Below are positions 17,899-27,032 of a stretch of 64,000 bases of DNA, in pieces. A program made the translations under genes and the position numbers. Origin of the DNA: an uncultured Treponema sp. (lineage in GTDB: Bacteria; Spirochaetota; Spirochaetia; Treponematales; Treponemataceae); the NCBI GenBank assembly GCA_934718065.1, contig CAKUZR010000013.1:15326-79325 (forward strand). The letters are read 5' to 3'. Under the pieces are notes generated by a model, which was not told the DNA's origin, searched no databases, and saw only the letters and a program-made list of their open reading frames with translations. The number at the start of each line of letters is the position of its first letter. The stretch's first letter is position 1.

Positions 17899-18702
17899 AT
17901 GAAAAAATTGGTTTCTTTGATAAGCGCAGGTCTTTTGGTTTTTGCGCTTTTTGGATGTTCAAAAAAAGTTGAAAAAGGTGAATTCACAGTTGAAAAGGGC
18001 AAATTTTCTGTCGGAATGGAAATCGGCTATCCGCCAATGGAATATTACGCGGAAGACGGAAAAACTCCTGCCGGATTCGATGTCGAGCTTTCAAAAGAGC
18101 TTGCAAAACGCATGGGACTTGAAGTTGTGCTCGTTGACACCGCCTGGGACGGAATTTTTGCCGGATTGAACACTAACCGCTATGACGCAGTAATTTCTGC
18201 CGCCACAATCACAGACGAAAGAAAAGCGGCTTTTGATTTTTCTCAGCCGTATGTTGGAAACGGACAGGCAATCATTTTGCGCAAGGATTCGCCGCTCACA
18301 ATCACAAAATTCTCTGACTTGGCTGGGCTGAAGGTTGGCTACCAGGCTGAAACAACTTCTGATTTCTACACAAAGAAACATTCAGCGGCTCAGGGATTCA
18401 CATACATTGAAAACGGCTACGACAAAGTTATGAACGCATATGACGACCTTCGCCTTAAAAGAATTGACGCGGTTGTAAGCGATAATCTTGTTGCGGTTGA
18501 TTATCTAGCTCCGGCTGACACAGTATTCAAATCAGTTTGGCTCAGTGATCCAGATGAATTTTTCGGTGTTTGCGTAAAAAAAGGAAATTCTGCGCTTCTT
18601 GAAAAAGTCAACGCCGCTATCACAGAAATGAAAAATGACGGCACAATGAAATCTCTGTATGAAAAAATCTTCGGACAGGATTTGTCTGATACAATAAAAT
18701 AG
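17899..18702 (+). CDS. Amino-acid ABC transporter, substrate-binding lipoprotein
   Basis: About 267 residues, SBP_bac_3 family. A signal peptide with lipobox (ALFGC, Cys about 20) anchors it to the membrane. GYPPMEYYAEDGKTPAGFDVEL and WDGIFAGLNTNRYDAVISAATITDERK are typical of polar amino-acid binding proteins; cystine, glutamine or arginine cannot be told apart by eye. ATG 17,899 is chosen for the GGAG 8 bases before and the signal peptide; an earlier start would run through the terminator hairpin. Confidence 0.88.
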   Translation: MKKLVSLISAGLLVFALFGCSKKVEKGEFTVEKGKFSVGMEIGYPPMEYYAEDGKTPAGFDVELSKELAKRMGLEVVLVDTAWDGIFAGLNTNRYDAVISAATITDERKAAFDFSQPYVGNGQAIILRKDSPLTITKFSDLAGLKVGYQAETTSDFYTKKHSAAQGFTYIENGYDKVMNAYDDLRLKRIDAVVSDNLVAVDYLAPADTVFKSVWLSDPDEFFGVCVKKGNSALLEKVNAAITEMKNDGTMKSLYEKIFGQDLSDTIK

Positions 18703-18721
18703 CTGGAAAAGGGTCTGCCGT

Positions 18722-19378
18722 ATGAATACATTGCAAAAAATTCTTAGTTGGATTCCGCAGCTTTTGTCGGGCGCGCGGATTACGATTTCTCTTACATTGG
18801 TTTCTGTACTTGCAGGCCTTTTTTTAGGAATAATTCTTGCGCTTGGCTCAATGTCAAAAAATAAAGTTGTTCGCGCATTGAGCAAAGCGTATGTTTTCTT
18901 TTTCCGCGGAACTCCGCTTCTTATGCAGCTTTACTTTGTTTACTACGGACTCCCGGAAATAAATGAAATGCTCACCATCAACAACAAATTTCTTGCGGCG
19001 TTCATTGCGTTCTCTCTGAACAGCGGCGCGTACTGCAGCGAAATTTTCCGTTCGGCAATCCAGTCAATCGACAAAGGCCAGATGGAAGCCGGCAAAGTTT
19101 TGGGATTGAGCTATTTCCAGACAATGCGCCTTATAATAATTCCCCAGTCAATAAGAAGGCTTGTTCCTCCGGTTGGAAACGAATTTATTATGATGCTGAA
19201 AGACGCTTCACTTGTTTCAATTATTGCGCTCGCTGATATTACAAAAGTTACAAGAAGCATTCAGTCTTCAACTGCATCTTCGCTTGTTTATATTCCGGCA
19301 ATGATTCTTTATCTTATTATCACTGCGGTGTTCACTTTGCTGTTCCACTGCCTTGAAAAGAAAAACACTTACGAGTAA
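18722..19378 (+). CDS. Amino-acid ABC transporter, permease
   Basis: A 218-residue HisM/GlnP-type permease with about five membrane helices. The EAA loop [22 protein letters not shown] (about 120-141) contacts the ATPase. [19 protein letters not shown] is the usual early block. It probably works as a homodimer, since only one permease gene is present. It follows the binding protein by 19 bases and its stop overlaps the next ATG. Confidence 0.9.
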   Translation: MNTLQKILSWIPQLLSGARITISLTLVSVLAGLFLGIILALGSMSKNKVVRALSKAYVFFFRGTPLLMQLYFVYYGLPEINEMLTINNKFLAAFIAFSLNSGAYCSEIFRSAIQSIDKGQMEAGKVLGLSYFQTMRLIIIPQSIRRLVPPVGNEFIMMLKDASLVSIIALADITKVTRSIQSSTASSLVYIPAMILYLIITAVFTLLFHCLEKKNTYE

Positions 19379-20151
19379 TGGAGAATGCGGATATGGACAT
19401 GATTAGAGCGGAAAATATTAAAGTTTCATTTGGAAAGCTGGATGTTCTGAAAGGCGTGAGCCTGGCGGTTAAGCCAAAGGAAGTTGTCTGCATTATCGGG
19501 CCGAGCGGCGCAGGAAAATCAACGTTTTTAAGGGCGCTGAATCATCTTGAGCATATCAACAACGGTTCAATTTATATTGAAGACAGACTTTTGACTCAGT
19601 ATCAGGACGGCGTAAGAAAACTGAAAATTTCTTCAAAGGAACGCCGGGACATTCTTCTTGAAGTTGGAATGGTTTTTCAGCGTTTCAATCTTTTCCCGCA
19701 CAAAACCGCGCTGGAAAACACAATGATTGCGCCGATGCACGTTCTGGGAAAATCAAAGGAAGAGGCTAGGGAGAAGGGAATAGAGCTCCTGAACCGTGTA
19801 GGGCTCGGCGACAAACTTGACGCATATCCAGGAAATCTTTCGGGCGGCCAGCAGCAGCGGGTTGCGATTGCACGCGCGCTTGCCATGGAGCCAAAAACAA
19901 TCCTGTTTGATGAACCGACTTCCGCTCTTGACCCTGAGCTTGTAGGCGAAGTCCTTGCCGTAATGAAGCAGCTTGCAAACGACGGAATGACGATGGTTGT
20001 TGTGACCCACGAAATGGGATTCGCAAGAGAAGTTGCGGACCGCGTAATTTTTATGGAAGACGGAAAAATCGGTGCGGAAGGCACTCCTGAGCAGATTTTT
20101 GTAAATCCACAGAACGAACGCCTTCAGCAGTTCTTAAAGGCTGTGCTTTAA
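19378..20151 (+). CDS. Amino-acid ABC transporter, ATPase
   Basis: A GlnQ/TcyC-type ATPase of up to 257 residues with Walker [10 protein letters not shown], signature [15 protein letters not shown], Walker [14 protein letters not shown] and the family's switch [19 protein letters not shown] 19,378 overlaps the permease stop (TAATG), but a GGAG at 19,381 makes ATG 19,393 an equally good start, which would remove 5 residues. It ends 8 bases from the convergent copper ATPase with no clear shared terminator. Confidence 0.9.
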   Translation: MENADMDMIRAENIKVSFGKLDVLKGVSLAVKPKEVVCIIGPSGAGKSTFLRALNHLEHINNGSIYIEDRLLTQYQDGVRKLKISSKERRDILLEVGMVFQRFNLFPHKTALENTMIAPMHVLGKSKEEAREKGIELLNRVGLGDKLDAYPGNLSGGQQQRVAIARALAMEPKTILFDEPTSALDPELVGEVLAVMKQLANDGMTMVVVTHEMGFAREVADRVIFMEDGKIGAEGTPEQIFVNPQNERLQQFLKAVL

Positions 20152-20159
20152 GCTTAAAA

Positions 20160-20369
20160 TTATTTTACAAAAGTGTAGCCGGCATCTGAAATTGCTTTTT
20201 CAAATTCAGATTCTGGAACATCTTTTGAAAGTTTCACTAAAACTTGTTTTTTCTCATGGTCAGCGGTTGCTTCCTGAACTCCGTCGATTTTTTCTAGCGC
20301 TTCTTTTACGTGTTTTTCGCAATGCTGGCACATCATTCCTTCAACTTTCAGTATTTTTTCTGTAGACAT
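20160..20369 (-). CDS. copZ: Candidate independent copper chaperone CopZ made by internal initiation
   Basis: Within copA, AGGAGG (20,379-20,374) stands 4 bases before an in-frame ATG (20,369). Translation there would give a 69-residue protein (MSTEKILKVEGMMCQHC...) with the CxxC copper site and the beta-alpha-beta-beta-alpha-beta length of a complete CopZ. The sequence shows the signal; that both long and short products are made is inferred. The alternative is a recent gene fusion in which the old start site persists. Confidence 0.5.
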   Translation of the reverse strand: MSTEKILKVEGMMCQHCEKHVKEALEKIDGVQEATADHEKKQVLVKLSKDVPESEFEKAISDAGYTFVK

Positions 20370-22727
20370 ATTTCCTCCTGTCAGTTTTTCAGCAGATTTT
20401 TTCGCTTTTTTATCATGCTTTGGATTTCTGATATTTGCAAGATTCAGCCGCAAAGCATTTGAAACAACGCAAAAACTTGAAAGGCTCATGGCCGCGGCTC
20501 CGAACATTGGATTCATGCTGAGCCCGAACGCATGGAAATAAACTCCAGCGGCAAGCGGAATCAGCGCAATATTGTAGAAAAACGCCCAGAACAAGTTTTC
20601 GTGGATATTTTTCAAGGTTTTTCGGCTCAATCTGATTGCAGCGGAAACATCAGAAAGTGAATTTTTCACCAGAACAACGCTTGCGGCATCCAGCGCGACA
20701 TCAGTTCCAGCGCCAACAGCCATTCCTGTGTCCGCGGCGGTAAGGGCAGGCGCATCGTTTATTCCGTCACCGACCATGCAGGTTTTTCCGAGCTTTTTAA
20801 ATTCTTTCACAACTTTTTCTTTTCCGTCCGGAAGAACGCCGGCGATAACCTGGTCAACTCCGGCTTTTCGCCCGATTGCGTTCGCGGTTTTTTCATTGTC
20901 GCCGGTAAGAAGCACAACTTTTATTCCCATGTTTTTCAGCTCGGAAATTGCTTTCGGACTGTCGTCTTTTAGAACATCGGAAACGGCGATTATTCCAAGG
21001 AATTTTTCGTTTTCCGCAAAGAAAAGGGGAGTTTTTCCTTCTTCTGAAAGTTTTTCTGCCTGCGCAAGAATATTTTCATCAATTGAATTTGGAACGATTT
21101 TTTTCAGATAATTTAAATTTCCGCCATAAAGATTTGCTCCGTTCAGATTTGCTTTAAGTCCGTTCCCCGGCACAGAAGAAAAATCTTTTACATCTGAAAT
21201 TTTTATTCCGGCTTCTTCCGCTTTTTTCATTACAGCCTTGCTAAGCGGATGCTCGCTTTTTGATTCAAGGGAAGCCGCTTTTTCAATAAGCTCATTTCCG
21301 GAGATTTGGTTCGGAATTATATCGGTAACAAGCGGCTCGCCACGGGTTACAGTTCCAGTTTTGTCCAGCAAGACAATCTGCGTTTTTCCAGTTTCTTCCA
21401 GGCTTTCCGACGTTTTAAAAAGAATTCCGTTTTTTGCGCCGATTCCGTTTCCAACCATAATCGCCACAGGAGTTGCGAGTCCAAGAGCGCACGGGCAGCT
21501 TACAACAAGAACGGAAATTGCCCGGCTCAGGCTGAATGAAAATTCCGCGCCAACCAAAAGCCAGACCGCAAATGTTAAAACTGAAATCGCCAGAACAGCA
21601 GGAACGAAAATTCCAGAAACCTTGTCCGCGACTTTTGCGATAGGAGCTTTTGTGGCCGCAGAATCGCTGACCATCTGGATTATCTGGGAAAGCGTTGTGT
21701 CTTCGCCGATTCTTGTGGCGCAGCATTTTATAAATCCGCTTTGGTTTATTGTTCCAGCCGAAACATTGTCGCCGGCGGCTTTGTCAACCGGAATTGATTC
21801 GCCGGTAAGCGCAGACTCGTTTACTGCGGAATTTCCTTCAATGATTTTTCCGTCAACAGGAATATTTTCTCCGGGACGCACCACAAAAATATCGCCGGTT
21901 TTTACTTCTTCAATCAGAACTTCTGTTTCTTTTCCATCCTGAATCAAAGTTGCGGTTTTTGGAGCAAGTTTCATCAGGCTTTCAAGCGCGTTTGTTGTCT
22001 TTCCTTTTGAAACCGCCTCCAGAAGTTTTCCGACTGTAATCAGAGTTACAATCATCGCCGCGCTTTCAAAATATAAATTGTGCATTAAAAACATTGATTT
22101 TTCAGAATCGCCGGCCAAAGCGGAATCTGTCATTTCAAAAAGCTGAAAAGTGCTGTACAGAAAAGAAATTCCCGAGCCCATCGCTACAAGCGTGTCCATG
22201 TTCGGCGCACCGTGAAAAAGGCTTTTGAATCCGTTCACGAAGAATTTTTTGTTTATGAGCATAACCGCAAAGGCAAGAATCATTTCCACAAGTCCCATTG
22301 CAACGTGGTTTCCGCCGTATTTCATGAACCAGGAAGGAATCGGCCAGCTCCACATTACGTGCCCCATGGTCAAATACATCAGAACCGCCAGAATCACCGC
22401 AGACCACACAAGCCTTTTTTTCAGGACGGGAGTTTCTTTGTCTTTCAGAAGAGTTTCTTCATCCGCATTATTATTTTTAATAGAAGAATTTTGCCCGGAT
22501 TTCGCCGTTTTTGCTGACCGGGATTTTTTTTCGATTTTTTCAGCGTCATATCCTGCATTTTTGACCGCAGCCACGATTTCTTCAGGAGCTGCAGTTCCTT
22601 CAACGCCCATAGAATTTGTCAGAAGGCTTACCGCGCAGCTGGTTACGCCCGGAACTTTTGAAACCGCTTTTTCAACGCGGGAAACGCAGGCGGCGCAGCT
22701 CATTCCGGAAACTGAATATTTTTCCAT
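20160..22727 (-). CDS. copA: Copper-translocating P-type ATPase with fused C-terminal CopZ domain
   Basis: An 855-residue P1B-1 ATPase exporting Cu(I). An N-terminal metal-binding domain carries CAAC (11-14). Then come eight membrane helices, TGES (308-311), the CPC copper motif (411-413), DKTGT with phosphorylated Asp455, and GDGINDAPAL. A second HMA domain with MMCQHC occupies the last 69 residues after a Lys-rich linker; in most relatives this is the separate chaperone CopZ. An internal AGGAGG-ATG sits exactly at that domain. It starts 18 bases after azlD, so may share a transcript with azlCD although their roles differ. Confidence 0.92.
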   Translation of the reverse strand: MEKYSVSGMSCAACVSRVEKAVSKVPGVTSCAVSLLTNSMGVEGTAAPEEIVAAVKNAGYDAEKIEKKSRSAKTAKSGQNSSIKNNNADEETLLKDKETPVLKKRLVWSAVILAVLMYLTMGHVMWSWPIPSWFMKYGGNHVAMGLVEMILAFAVMLINKKFFVNGFKSLFHGAPNMDTLVAMGSGISFLYSTFQLFEMTDSALAGDSEKSMFLMHNLYFESAAMIVTLITVGKLLEAVSKGKTTNALESLMKLAPKTATLIQDGKETEVLIEEVKTGDIFVVRPGENIPVDGKIIEGNSAVNESALTGESIPVDKAAGDNVSAGTINQSGFIKCCATRIGEDTTLSQIIQMVSDSAATKAPIAKVADKVSGIFVPAVLAISVLTFAVWLLVGAEFSFSLSRAISVLVVSCPCALGLATPVAIMVGNGIGAKNGILFKTSESLEETGKTQIVLLDKTGTVTRGEPLVTDIIPNQISGNELIEKAASLESKSEHPLSKAVMKKAEEAGIKISDVKDFSSVPGNGLKANLNGANLYGGNLNYLKKIVPNSIDENILAQAEKLSEEGKTPLFFAENEKFLGIIAVSDVLKDDSPKAISELKNMGIKVVLLTGDNEKTANAIGRKAGVDQVIAGVLPDGKEKVVKEFKKLGKTCMVGDGINDAPALTAADTGMAVGAGTDVALDAASVVLVKNSLSDVSAAIRLSRKTLKNIHENLFWAFFYNIALIPLAAGVYFHAFGLSMNPMFGAAAMSLSSFCVVSNALRLNLANIRNPKHDKKAKKSAEKLTGGNMSTEKILKVEGMMCQHCEKHVKEALEKIDGVQEATADHEKKQVLVKLSKDVPESEFEKAISDAGYTFVK

Positions 22728-22745
22728 AAAACAAAACCTCCAAAA

Positions 22746-23084
22746 TCAAAATGCAAATTGAACTAAAAGCATGTAAACAGCAGTCCCTCCGGCAATTGCA
22801 ACCATCATATTTTTCTTTGAGATGATATACAAAATTGCTGTTGAAAAAATTCCGATAAACTCGGGAATTCCGTGGCTTCCCTGAAAAACATCAACTCCTT
22901 TTAAACAGTAGACCACAAGCATCGCAAAAATCGCGGAAGGAAGCGCTTTTCCAAGGTAATGAATATATTCTGGAACCGGCTTTGAGCTTCTGAAAATAAT
23001 AAACGGCAAAAATCTTGTAAGCAAAGTTCCGGCCGCGCAAATTCCAATTATAACCGCACGTTGAAAAAAAGGCATTTCGGTCAT
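22746..23084 (-). CDS. azlD: Branched-chain amino-acid export subunit AzlD
   Basis: A 112-residue small membrane protein with three to four hydrophobic segments. GTLLTRFLPFIIF and LPSAIFAMLVVYCLKGVD are AzlD marks. It works with AzlC to export branched-chain amino acids or related compounds. Its ATG overlaps the azlC stop by 4 bases. Confidence 0.85.
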   Translation of the reverse strand: MTEMPFFQRAVIIGICAAGTLLTRFLPFIIFRSSKPVPEYIHYLGKALPSAIFAMLVVYCLKGVDVFQGSHGIPEFIGIFSTAILYIISKKNMMVAIAGGTAVYMLLVQFAF

Positions 23085-23791
23085 TGTTCAAGTTCTCCAA
23101 ATTTTTCAATAGGTTTTCTGAAAAGCGAAAGAAGCAGAAGAATGCAAATCATCGCCGGAATCATAAAAGAATCTTTTCCAAAAACCAAAAGACAGCCAAG
23201 CGTTGAAACAAAACCAATCAGGGCAGTGTAGTGCTTTTTTTCTTTCAGAAGCCTGTCCACAAAAATCACCGTGAACATTGCGGTAAGAACGAAATCCAGG
23301 CCTTTTGTGTTGAATGTTATCAGCGAACCGAAAATTCCGCCCATCGTTGCGCCGAAAACCCAGTAAAATTGATCCAAAAATGAAATCCATGTGTAAAACC
23401 ATCCGCGGTCAATTCCTTCTGGAACTTCCGCAGTGTAATTCACGGAAAAAGTTTCATCGCACATCGAGTAAATAAGGTAGATTTTTTTCCAGCCGAGCCC
23501 CTTGAATTTTTCGAGCATCGAGATTCCGTAAAAAAGATGCCGCGCCTGAACCATCAAAGTTATAAGAAGAGCCTGAAGCGGCGCAAACGGTGAAAGAAGC
23601 ATTGTCACGGTGATAAATTCCAGCGAGCCGCCGAAAATCAGAATCGCCATTGCAAAAGGATACCAAAAACTGAAGCCGGAAATATTCATATAAAGCCCAT
23701 AGGCAAACCCCAGAAACAGAAATCCTGCCAAAATTGGAATTGTATGGGGAAAAGCTGCTTTCAAGGCCGGCAAAACTTTAGTTGAGCGCAT
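23081..23791 (-). CDS. azlC: Branched-chain amino-acid export permease AzlC
   Basis: A 236-residue membrane protein of the AzlC family: AAFPHTIPILAGFLFLGFAYG at the start, FGGSLEFITVTMLLSPFAPLQALLITLMVQARHLFYGISML in the middle (broken here only by description), and several later helices. Exact substrate is unknown. A promoter places ATG 23,791 at +1, so the message is probably leaderless. Confidence 0.85.
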   Translation of the reverse strand: MRSTKVLPALKAAFPHTIPILAGFLFLGFAYGLYMNISGFSFWYPFAMAILIFGGSLEFITVTMLLSPFAPLQALLITLMVQARHLFYGISMLEKFKGLGWKKIYLIYSMCDETFSVNYTAEVPEGIDRGWFYTWISFLDQFYWVFGATMGGIFGSLITFNTKGLDFVLTAMFTVIFVDRLLKEKKHYTALIGFVSTLGCLLVFGKDSFMIPAMICILLLLSLFRKPIEKFGELEQ

Positions 23792-23797
23792 ACGAAT

Positions 23798-23826
23798 ATT
23801 TTATAAATAATCAGGATTCAAGGCAA
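23798..23826 (-). promoter_or_regulatory. Sigma-70 promoter with azlC ATG at +1
   Basis: TTGCCT 23,826-23,821, 17-bp spacer, TAAAAT 23,803-23,798, six bases, then ATG 23,791-23,789. No ribosome-binding site lies between. Confidence 0.55.
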
Positions 23827-23838
23827 CAAGTTTGTGTT

Positions 23839-24759
23839 TCAATAAGTTTGCAGATTTTTTGCGTATTCCGCGGCGAAAATTCCAGCGGTTGCGCCGTCGC
23901 TTGCGGCCGTCACAATCTGCCGCAAGGGTTTTGAACGCACATCTCCGGCAATAAAAAGTCCTGGAACAGAAGTTGCCATTTTTTCATCTGTTTTTATGTA
24001 GCCGTTTTCGTCTTTTTCCAGGGTTTCCAGCAAATTCGCACGCGGATTCATTCCTACAAAAATAAAAACCGCATCTGTTTCAATAGAAGAAATTTGATGG
24101 TTTTCAACGTTTTCAACATTGATTCCAGAAACTTTTTCTTCTCCGGTTATTTCTTTTGCAATTGAATTAAAATGCACCGAAATTTTGCTGCTTGAAAGAA
24201 TTTTTTCCGCAATTGATTTTGCCGCTCTAAGCTCATTCCGCCTGTGAATCAGCTCAACGCGGGAAGCGATATTTGCAAGATACAGAGCCTCGGAGCATGC
24301 GCTGTCGCCACCGCCAACCACCGCAACTTTTTTGTTTTTGAAAAATGGACCGTCGCAGACCGCGCAGTATGAAACTCCACGGCCGGCAAGTCTTTCTTCG
24401 CCGGGAATTCCCAGTTTGCTGTGAGTTGCTCCAGCCGCATAAATTACGGATTTTGCCGCAAATTCATTTTTTCCGGTTTTTACAAAAAACAGATTGTTTT
24501 TCTTGTCGATGGACAAAACTTCCGCGTAGACAATTTTTGCGCCGAACGATTCAGCTTGTTCAGCCAGATTTTGAATAAACGCGCTTCCGTTTGCCGCTGG
24601 AAAAATTCCCGGATAATTTTCAAGATTATTTATTTCAAGTGCCTGTCCGCCGCCGCCAGAATCTATCACAACCGAGTCCATTCCAGAGCGCGCCGCATAA
24701 AGTCCAGCTGAAAGTCCAGCCACGCCGCCGCCGATAATTACAATATCTTTGCTTTCCAT
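23839..24759 (-). CDS. trxB: Thioredoxin reductase
   Basis: A 306-residue FAD/NADPH flavoprotein. The FAD site GGGVAGLSAGLYAAR (10-24), redox pair Cys132-Ala-Val-Cys135 in CAVCDGPFF, NADPH site VGGGDSACSEAL, and GLFIAGDVRSKPLRQIVTAASDG at the end are all present. It reduces thioredoxin for DNA synthesis and oxidative defence. It appears monocistronic. About 165 bases upstream contain no other gene. Confidence 0.94.
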   Translation of the reverse strand: MESKDIVIIGGGVAGLSAGLYAARSGMDSVVIDSGGGGQALEINNLENYPGIFPAANGSAFIQNLAEQAESFGAKIVYAEVLSIDKKNNLFFVKTGKNEFAAKSVIYAAGATHSKLGIPGEERLAGRGVSYCAVCDGPFFKNKKVAVVGGGDSACSEALYLANIASRVELIHRRNELRAAKSIAEKILSSSKISVHFNSIAKEITGEEKVSGINVENVENHQISSIETDAVFIFVGMNPRANLLETLEKDENGYIKTDEKMATSVPGLFIAGDVRSKPLRQIVTAASDGATAGIFAAEYAKNLQTY

Positions 24760-24923
24760 AATTTAAAATATATTGATTTTAACTCAAAAAGAAAACAAAA
24801 AACTTACTTTCCATAATATATGTTCTGTCTACCACAATAAATATATCAATTATCAATTCTTCTCTCTTTTTTTCTTGGACTTTTTTGCAGAATGTAATTA
24901 TCTTTTAAATACGGAAAATTTAT

Positions 24924-25808
24924 ATGACAGAACACAATCAAAAAAAATTCTCTGGAGAGCGTGCTGAATATTTTTCACGGGATTCGCATTATGTGAATTC
25001 AACTTTTTTGGATGGCGAGTCGCCTTTGAAGCATGGAAAAAATCTGATTCTTGACCAGACCAGCTTTGAATACAAATATCCTTTGTGGGAAACTGAAAAT
25101 GCAACCGTGCGGAATTCGATTTTTCACGACCTTTCGCGTTCCGGTTTGTGGTACGCAAAAAATACGCGCATTGAAGACACGGTTATCGAGGCTCCGAAGG
25201 AATTCCGCCGCTGCGATGGCGTTTTTTTGAAGAATGTAACTTTTGGCAACGCTGAGGAAACTTTGTGGAGCTGCAAAAATATTCAGCTTGACCACGTTTA
25301 TGCAAAAGGCAATTATTTTGCGATGAATTCAGAAAATTTCACGGCAGAAAATTTTGTTCTGGACGGAAATTATTTTCTTGACGGCGGAAAAAACATTGAA
25401 ATCCGCAATGCGAGACTGAATTCAAAAGATTCTTTCTGGAACTGCGAAAATGTTACGGTTTACGATTCCTGCATTTACGGCGAATATCTTGGCTGGCATT
25501 CAAAAAATCTGAAATTCGTGAACTGCACTATTGAAAGCAACCAGGGCTTGTGCTATGTTGACGGACTTACGCTTGAAAACTGCACTCTTGTCAACACTGA
25601 TCTGGCCTTTGAATATTCAACAAACATAAAAGCGGACGTTGTGAATAAAATTGACAGCGTGAAAAATCCAGGATCCGGCGTTATAAAAGCCGCTGGAATT
25701 GGAACTCTGATTATGAATCCGAAGCGCGTCGATATTTCAAAAACTGAAATTTTGTGCGGAAAAATTGACGAGAAATTTTCAGAAGACCCAAATCCGAACG
25801 AGCAATAA
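24924..25808 (+). CDS. DUF3737-family right-handed beta-helix protein
   Basis: A 294-residue protein lacking a signal peptide. The sequence is a run of short strand-turn repeats (NATVRNSIFHDLSRSGLWYAKN, NIQLDHVYAKGNYFAM, NVTVYDSCIYGEYLGWHSKN), typical of a parallel beta-helix; GERAEYFSRDSHYVNSTFLDGESPLKHGKN is the DUF3737 opening. The biochemical role of the family is unknown. It is followed after 12 bases by the C-S lyase gene, so the two are probably co-transcribed. Confidence 0.85.
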   Translation: MTEHNQKKFSGERAEYFSRDSHYVNSTFLDGESPLKHGKNLILDQTSFEYKYPLWETENATVRNSIFHDLSRSGLWYAKNTRIEDTVIEAPKEFRRCDGVFLKNVTFGNAEETLWSCKNIQLDHVYAKGNYFAMNSENFTAENFVLDGNYFLDGGKNIEIRNARLNSKDSFWNCENVTVYDSCIYGEYLGWHSKNLKFVNCTIESNQGLCYVDGLTLENCTLVNTDLAFEYSTNIKADVVNKIDSVKNPGSGVIKAAGIGTLIMNPKRVDISKTEILCGKIDEKFSEDPNPNEQ

Positions 25809-25820
25809 TACGGGCGATAA

Positions 25821-26975
25821 ATGAAATTTGATTTTGACAGAATTGTAGACAGAAAAAACACGAATTCCCTGAAATGGGACGTGAAAAACGGCGAGCTTCC
25901 GCTTTGGGTTGCCGACATGGATTTTGAAACTGCGCCTTGCGTTAGAAAAGCCATTGAAAAACGCGTTTCAAACGGAATTTTCGGTTACTCAATTGTTCCT
26001 GATGAATGGAAAAACAGCTACATTTGCTGGTGGAACCGCCGGCATAAGCTAGAAATTTTGTCAGAATGTCTGATTTTTTGCACAGGCATTGTTCCTGCGA
26101 TTTCTTCTTGTGTAAGAAAACTTACTACTCCGGCTGAAAAAGTTCTGCTTCTTACGCCTTGCTACAACATTTTTTTTAATTCAATAGTGAACAACGGCCG
26201 TTTTCCTGTTGAATGTCCGCTTGACTATGACGGAAAAAGATATTCGCTGAATTTTGAACGCCTTGAAAACGGGCTTTCCGACCCGCAGGTTTCGCTTATG
26301 ATTTTGTGCAATCCTCAAAATCCGACCGGAAATATCTGGAATAAAAATGAGCTTGCGAAAATCGGCGAGCTTTGCAAGAAACACGGAGTAACTGTAATCA
26401 GCGATGAAATTCATTGCGATGTTGTCCGCCCTGGAAAAGAATATGTTCCGTTTGCGAGTGCATCTGAAACTTGCGCGGAGATTTCGGTTTCCTGCGTTGC
26501 GCCTACAAAATGCTTCAATATTGCAGGAATTAATTCCGCCGCTGTCATTGTGAAAAATCAGTTTTTGCGGCATAAAGTCTGGCGCGCTCTGAACACGGAT
26601 GAAGTTGCCGAGCCGAATGCGTTTGCAGTTGATGCCACAATCGCGGCTTTCAACGAGGGCGGAGAATGGCTTGATGCGCTGAATGAATATCTTTTTAAAA
26701 ACCGGGAATATGCGGCGGCGCGGATAAATTCCCTGAAAAACGGATTTTCCGCTGTGGATTCAGATTCAACTTATCTGCTTTGGGTGGATTTGCACCAGAA
26801 CGGCGATGAATTTGCCGCGGAACTGCGCAGGAAAACCGGTCTTTACATAAATGGCGGCAGTGAATACGGAAAAGCCGGCGAAAATTTCGTGCGAATCAAC
26901 TTGGCGTGTCCTAGGAAAATCCTGAAAGATGCGATGGACCGCTTTGAAAGATTTTCAAAAACGCTGAAAATATAA
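25821..26975 (+). CDS. MalY/PatB-type cystathionine beta-lyase (cystalysin-like)
   Basis: A 384-residue fold-type I PLP enzyme. PLWVADMDFETAP, NPQNPTGNIW, SDEIHCDVV and APTKCFNIAG (the Lys that binds PLP) are diagnostic of the MalY/PatB group, which includes cystalysin of oral treponemes. It releases H2S, pyruvate and ammonia from cysteine or homocysteine from cystathionine. Convergence with metNIQ fits a sulfur amino-acid role. No ribosome-binding site is obvious before ATG 25,821, so translation may be coupled to the preceding gene. Confidence 0.85.
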   Translation: MKFDFDRIVDRKNTNSLKWDVKNGELPLWVADMDFETAPCVRKAIEKRVSNGIFGYSIVPDEWKNSYICWWNRRHKLEILSECLIFCTGIVPAISSCVRKLTTPAEKVLLLTPCYNIFFNSIVNNGRFPVECPLDYDGKRYSLNFERLENGLSDPQVSLMILCNPQNPTGNIWNKNELAKIGELCKKHGVTVISDEIHCDVVRPGKEYVPFASASETCAEISVSCVAPTKCFNIAGINSAAVIVKNQFLRHKVWRALNTDEVAEPNAFAVDATIAAFNEGGEWLDALNEYLFKNREYAAARINSLKNGFSAVDSDSTYLLWVDLHQNGDEFAAELRRKTGLYINGGSEYGKAGENFVRINLACPRKILKDAMDRFERFSKTLKI

Positions 26976-27015
26976 AAAAATCCGCGGATGATTTTAGAAG
27001 TCCGCGGATTTTTTA
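26974..27015. terminator. Bidirectional terminator between the C-S lyase and metQ
   Basis: AAAAAAATCCGCGGA and TCCGCGGATTTTTTA flank a 12-nt loop. The A-run and T-run on either side allow it to end both convergent transcripts. Confidence 0.85.
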
Positions 27016-27032
27016 TCTGCCAGTTTAACAGT

